DNA of 64,000 nt from contig NZ_JAFKOJ010000001.1 in the NCBI RefSeq assembly GCF_017303275.1, positions 434,001-498,000 of the forward strand, given 5' to 3'. Each line of letters opens with the position of its first letter. Position 1 is the first letter of the stretch. A model generated the notes under the pieces. That model was given only the letters and a program-made list of their open reading frames with translations, ran no database searches and was not told where the DNA came from. Source of the stretch: Bacillus sp. NTK034 (lineage in GTDB: Bacteria; Bacillota; Bacilli; Bacillales; Cytobacillaceae). Made by a program: the position numbers and the translations under genes. This document shows positions 60,365 through 64,000 of the stretch, piece after piece.

Positions 60365-61519
60365 TTACATTTTAATACCTTCAAGATACTTTTCGATCCG
60401 GTCAAGCCCTTCTTGTAATGTGTCCATGGAATAAGCAAAGGATATTCGGAAATAACCTTCTCCATATGAGGAGAAAGCACTGCCAGGAACTACTGCGACT
60501 CCTGCATTTTCAACAAGAGAAAGGGCAAATTCAAAGGAGTTCATTGAAACATCTGGTATTTTTATAAAAAAATAAAATGCGCCATCAGGTTTGACTACAT
60601 CCAGGTTCATCTGTACTAAACGTTCATATACATAATCACGGCGTTTGGCATATTCATGCCTCATTGGCAGGGCGTCATTAATTCCTGTTGTAAGCGCATC
60701 AAGAGCTGCCATTTGGGAGACAGAAGCTGAGCATGTCACATTATACTGATGCACCTTCAAGATATGTTTTGCCAGGTTTTCAGGCGCGAATAAAAGACCA
60801 ATGCGCCAGCCTGTCATTGAATGGGATTTAGAAAGTCCATTAATTACTATAGTTTGCTCCCGTAAAAGGGAAGCGATTGAGTGGTGCGTTTGATCATAGA
60901 TCAGTTCGCTGTATATTTCATCAGCAAGGATAAAGATATCTTTGCCTTTAACAAGAGCAGCAATTTCCTCAAGTTCTTCCAAACTCAGACTGACACCTGT
61001 CGGATTCGATGGATATGGAAGAACAATGCACCTTGTTTTATCACTCATATGTTCTGCAATTAAATCTGCAGTAAATCTAAACTTGTTTCTGGAAATATCA
61101 GTATGAACCGGAACGGAACCGCAAAGCTTTATAATTGGCTCATAACCGGGATAAACTGGACCAGGCAGGATTACTTCCGATCCCTCATCCAGAATAGTAC
61201 GGAATGCAATATCGATAGCTTCACTTGCCCCTGATGTCACAATGACTTCTAATTCAGGGTTATATGTAAGGTTGTATTTTGTTTTTACAAAAGAAGCTGC
61301 AGCTTGCCGCAATCGAATATCGCCCGCATTGTGTGTATAAGAGGTAAAGTTCTCATCAATTGCCTGTTTAGCTGATTCTTTAACATGTAATGGCGTCGGG
61401 AAGTCAGGCTGTCCAATTGTAAGAGAAATCATGCCTTTGGTGCCGGCAACCATATTGAAAAACTTTCTGATTCCAGAAATTTCAATGTCCTTCACCCTCT
61501 GATTGATTAAATGTTCCAA
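60365..61519 (-). CDS. patA: Aminotransferase PatA
   Basis: A 384-residue fold-type I PLP aminotransferase. Motifs are ISLTIGQPDFPTPLHV, SGASEAIDIAF, YPSNPTGVSLS, DEIYSELIYD, the Schiff-base lysine in GLSKSHSMTGWRIGLLFAP and the C-terminal Arg in EGYFRISFAYSMDTLQEGLD. B. subtilis PatA, which it closely resembles, transaminates aromatic and lysine-pathway N-acetyl intermediates. The TTG at 61519 (MEHLINQRV) is preferred, with GAGGTG upstream, and matches the start of the B. subtilis protein; the GTG at 61528 overlaps that site. Confidence 0.92.
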   Translation of the reverse strand: MEHLINQRVKDIEISGIRKFFNMVAGTKGMISLTIGQPDFPTPLHVKESAKQAIDENFTSYTHNAGDIRLRQAAASFVKTKYNLTYNPELEVIVTSGASEAIDIAFRTILDEGSEVILPGPVYPGYEPIIKLCGSVPVHTDISRNKFRFTADLIAEHMSDKTRCIVLPYPSNPTGVSLSLEELEEIAALVKGKDIFILADEIYSELIYDQTHHSIASLLREQTIVINGLSKSHSMTGWRIGLLFAPENLAKHILKVHQYNVTCSASVSQMAALDALTTGINDALPMRHEYAKRRDYVYERLVQMNLDVVKPDGAFYFFIKIPDVSMNSFEFALSLVENAGVAVVPGSAFSSYGEGYFRISFAYSMDTLQEGLDRIEKYLEGIKM

Positions 61520-61628
61520 TGTATTCACCTCGCATAATTCTAATGTTTATTCTATCACTTTGATGCGGAGGCAAACAGTAAAAAGTAAAACAGGCCCTGT
61601 ATTCTATTCAGGGCCAGCAAAAATAAAA

Positions 61629-61832
61629 TTAATATCCGTAATCCCAATCGACTTCGTCTTCATGCCATAATACCGGGGATACAGCACCAAAATCGATTAC
61701 TTTATTTTCTATATGGCATCGGCAATGGTTGTCGCCGCATTGATCTTTCATTTCCTCAAACACAGAATGCTCCACATCTTCCAGGATCGTAACTTTATGT
61801 TCATCATGGTAAAGGATTGCTGTACCTTTCAT
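61629..61832 (-). CDS. Small Cys/His-containing hypothetical protein, 67 aa
   Basis: A 67-residue acidic protein (MKGTAILYHDEHKVTILEDV) with a CGDNHCRCHIENKVIDFG cluster that could bind a metal, and an aromatic acidic C-terminus (WHEDEVDWDYGY). AAGAGGTG precedes the ATG at 61832. I do not recognise the family. Confidence 0.65.
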   Translation of the reverse strand: MKGTAILYHDEHKVTILEDVEHSVFEEMKDQCGDNHCRCHIENKVIDFGAVSPVLWHEDEVDWDYGY

Positions 61833-62113
61833 GCCTGATCGCACCTCTTTTTTAATTTAGGTAAAACTGACTTTCAGCTTTACAAACTTATTTTATGACT
61901 TTGGAAAAATAGTGTCTACACTGTAATAAGACTGTTCACAAAAAAGTCAAGATGAAAACGTTTTAGTGAGATATTTGCATAAAAATAAATGAGTGTAAAA
62001 TTTTTCAAATAGTTGAATATAATTCATTTAGAGATTAACATTAGTAGATAGTGGAAACTACAACATTTTTAGTTTGTTAGTTTTCCAGCTAACTATTTAA
62101 AGGAGGTTATAAA

Positions 62114-62644
62114 GTGGAGACAACTTTAGAAAAGCAGCCTTATGAAAGCACAAAAGAATATGGCGGGTTCTGGCTCCGATTTGCGGCCTATTTAATCGAT
62201 TCTATTATTGTTGGAATTCCGCTTACAATTCTAAGCATTGTTATCTTTATGATTTTCTTTGGCACTTCTGACGCATTTAATACGATGATAAGCGACCCAA
62301 CTTATATGGAAACAGAAATGACCGATGAAGAAGCTTTTGCATTCATGGGATCTTATTTTGGCGCACTTGGAGTAACCTTTCTTGTCAATCTTATCGTTGC
62401 TGTTGCCTATTTTGCAGGCCTGCATGCATCCAAATGGCAGGGAACTGTGGGCAAAAAGCTGCTGGGACTAAAAGTGACTGACTTAAATGGTAACCGTATT
62501 TCTTTCTGGAGGGCGCTTGGCAGATATATGGCCATGGCCATCCTGTCTGGAATTTTCCTTATCGGGTATATCATTGCTGCCTTTACAGAGAAAAAACAGG
62601 CATTGCATGATTTAATCGCAGGCACTGTCGTATTAAAAAAATAA
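62114..62644 (+). CDS. RDD-family membrane protein
   Basis: A 176-residue protein with three to four membrane segments and the RDD family pattern: GGFWLRFAAYLIDSIIVGIP near the N-terminus (Arg and Asp), GTVGKKLLGLKVTDLNGNRI in the middle, and KKQALHDLIAGTVVLKK at the C-terminus. RDD proteins are often linked to transport or ion homeostasis, without a general mechanism. The GTG has AAAGGAGG 7 bp upstream. A TGAAAACGTTTTAG cre-like sequence lies about 150 bp before it. Confidence 0.9.
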   Translation: METTLEKQPYESTKEYGGFWLRFAAYLIDSIIVGIPLTILSIVIFMIFFGTSDAFNTMISDPTYMETEMTDEEAFAFMGSYFGALGVTFLVNLIVAVAYFAGLHASKWQGTVGKKLLGLKVTDLNGNRISFWRALGRYMAMAILSGIFLIGYIIAAFTEKKQALHDLIAGTVVLKK

Positions 62645-62647
62645 TTC

Positions 62648-62692
62648 TTAAAAAACCTGAAGGGCAACTCAGTTGCCCTTCAGGTTTTTTTG
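62648..62692 (+). terminator. Strong terminator of RDD gene
   Basis: AACCTGAAGGGCAACT and AGTTGCCCTTCAGGTT form a perfect 16-bp stem with flanking A and T runs, directly after the stop codon. Confidence 0.96.
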
Positions 62693-62758
62693 TGGGACTG
62701 CAATAAAAAGGATTTATTAACTGCATACAGAATATATTTTTAGGAAGGGAGGATGAAA

Positions 62759-63223
62759 ATGAAGAAGCAAGATATTATTACTCATTATGAAGCTTTTTCT
62801 GCATGGCTTGAGTCGCTAAGAGATCTTGACCAGGAAAGTTGGCTAAAGCCTGTCTCGGCTGGAAAATGGCCGGTTGCGGCAGTAGTTGCCCATCTGTTAT
62901 TTTGGGATAGATATTCTCTTGATGAGCGTTTCCCATTTTTTAAAGAGGGTGCAGTACTGGTGAGCTATCCTGATTTTCAAAGTGTGAATGATGCTGCAGG
63001 AGAATACGCAAAAAAGCAGGCACAACTAGAGATTATTGAAGAACTTTTATCAGTTCGGAGACAATTTCTTCAGATGCTGGAAGGCATGTCAGAAGAAAAA
63101 CTGGATACTGCATTTAAAATTGGCAGCACTAGCTTAACTATGCGCGATTATTTTGCCGATTTTATTGAACATGACATTCACCATAAAAAGCAAATAATGC
63201 AGGTATCCGGCATCAGTGTTTAA
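62759..63223 (+). CDS. DinB-like (DinB_2) four-helix protein
   Basis: A 154-residue protein of the DinB/YfiT-like metal-binding helical bundle superfamily. Likely metal ligands are His in VVAHLLFWDRYS and the C-terminal HDIHHKKQ cluster. Related proteins act as thiol transferases or have no known reaction. I chose the ATG at 62759 because GGGAGG sits 6 bp upstream; the ATG at 62753 touches it. It appears monocistronic. The 407 bp after it contain no convincing gene. Confidence 0.85.
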   Translation: MKKQDIITHYEAFSAWLESLRDLDQESWLKPVSAGKWPVAAVVAHLLFWDRYSLDERFPFFKEGAVLVSYPDFQSVNDAAGEYAKKQAQLEIIEELLSVRRQFLQMLEGMSEEKLDTAFKIGSTSLTMRDYFADFIEHDIHHKKQIMQVSGISV

Positions 63224-63630
63224 CACCGGCTGACAGTTTCACTTTTAAGAACTGTAATTTAGAATGATATAACGTCATGCAGTAAAACAGGCAGAGACTC
63301 CTGATCCGATGATGCACCCAATAAAACAAAGTGCCAAAGAAAGAATTCAACATCAATTCGGCTATTCGGGAAGATTCTGCCTGTTCATTAAATTCCCCCC
63401 TGTTTTGGCCTTCACCAATAACATAAGTAGATTAATAGCTTTGAATATTCTTTTTGTTCCTTCCTTTTCACTTTTCCTCACCTTAAATTAATTTCTGGCA
63501 TTAATTGTTATTTGAATATTAATTATTTTTTCAATAAACTGGATTTAATAAAATTTGGTAAAATAAAAGGGTTTTACAGATAGGTCTTGAATAAGGAATA
63601 AGGTGTTTTTTACCTGAAGGAGCTGATGGC

Positions 63631-64000
63631 ATGGAAATAGAAAAAACGGAGCTGCAGAAACAGGGGAAATTCAATTCCTGGCGGCTGTATATGACACTGC
63701 CCATTGTATCATGGGCACTTTACGATTTTGCGAATACTATTTTTTCCTCAAATATCAATACCATCTTCTTTCCTTTTTACCTGCAGGAAGTAATTGGAGA
63801 GAATGAAGTTTTAAATCAGATAGCGAGTACCTTTATTTCTTATTCTAATGCGCTGGCAAGTTTTTTTCTTGTCCTGTTCTCTCCATTGTTTGGAGTTATG
63901 ATAGACAGGACAGGAAGAAAAAAGAAGTATATTGTAATCTTTACGCTTATTACTGTAATGGCGACCATTTTAATGGGGGTTTTTGCTTCAAGTCAGATTA
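63631..64000 (+). CDS. MFS transporter of UMF1/Atg22-like type, 3'-truncated by window
   Basis: The first 123 codons of a transporter. The N-terminus LPIVSWALYDFANTIFSSNI, then NTIFFPFYLQEV, is the signature of UMF1-type MFS proteins (YxiO in B. subtilis). A second membrane segment and the MFS loop GVMIDRTGRKKKY follow. AAGGAG lies 8 bp before the ATG. The gene runs out of the window. The substrate is unknown. Confidence 0.85.
   Translation, partial: MEIEKTELQKQGKFNSWRLYMTLPIVSWALYDFANTIFSSNINTIFFPFYLQEVIGENEVLNQIASTFISYSNALASFFLVLFSPLFGVMIDRTGRKKKYIVIFTLITVMATILMGVFASSQI

Noticed and set aside
61953..61966. cre site for the RDD-family gene
   Set aside because: It fails the last two consensus positions and its distance of 150 bp from the gene gives no support.
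63309..63491. 60-codon frame before the UMF1 transporter
   Set aside because: No ribosome site, and composition reflects the A/T-rich gap.

Overview
The window is chromosomal DNA from a low-GC, endospore-forming member of the Bacillaceae. Supporting evidence includes sporulation kinases, a Spo0E-type phosphatase, a germinant-receptor operon, an S-box riboswitch, CtsR operators, and strong GGAGG-type ribosome binding sites with frequent TTG and GTG starts. From memory, gene content and order resemble the Bacillus subtilis ykrP-kinE-ogt-mtn-spo0E-kinD-mhqR-clpE-ykvI-ykvS-ptsHI-ykwC-patA stretch, with many insertions and losses. A Bacillus/Cytobacillus-like genome fits; the species cannot be fixed from sequence alone.

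Positions 1 to about 14.3 kb are the right part of a siphovirus prophage with A118-like morphogenesis genes. All but one of its genes point rightward. The order is major capsid (cut by the window edge), head-tail connectors, three minor-capsid/tail-completion proteins, tail tube, two tail-assembly proteins, tape measure, distal tail protein and a very large tail-tip protein with a self-cleaving C-terminal chaperone. The lysis module follows: two XhlA-like proteins, a phi-LC3-type holin and an amidase with a LysM domain. Next come a DUF3231 gene and a small membrane peptide lying between two near-identical hairpins, then a small Cys-rich gene on the minus strand. From 14.5 to 18.2 kb there is a complete three-gene germinant-receptor operon (A, B and C subunits). 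It ends just before an 11-bp perfect tandem repeat and the 3' end of a tRNA-Arg(CCU). I infer that this tRNA is the attachment site and that the receptor operon is phage cargo; the other attachment site lies outside the window.

From 18.4 to 35 kb the host chromosome carries a membrane acyltransferase, a chemotaxis receptor, a KinE-like sensor kinase translationally coupled to ogt, and an autoregulated ArsR-DUF2087 regulator. The methionine-salvage genes follow: mtnU on the minus strand, mtnE, then S-box-controlled mtnWXBD. After them come a Spo0E-like phosphatase with candidate Spo0A boxes and a fixABCX electron-transfer operon.

From 35 to 50 kb are an MFS exporter, an APH-fold kinase, KinD, a 5'-nucleotidase-like phosphoesterase, MhqR, oligoendopeptidase F, CtsR-controlled clpE, ykvI, a lipoprotein, a CPBP protease, a GC-rich intergenic repeat, and several small conserved genes including ykvS.

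From 50 to 64 kb are a short-chain dehydrogenase, a 24-residue membrane peptide, a minimal oxidase-subunit-I-like protein, a MoxR/DUF58/DUF4129 operon, ptsHI, small genes and a lipoprotein. The region ends with ykwC, patA, an RDD protein, a DinB-like protein and the start of a UMF1-type MFS transporter. KinE, KinD and Spo0E all act on the Spo0A phosphorelay and lie within 18 kb of each other. The rest is mainly housekeeping metabolism with intact terminators between units.
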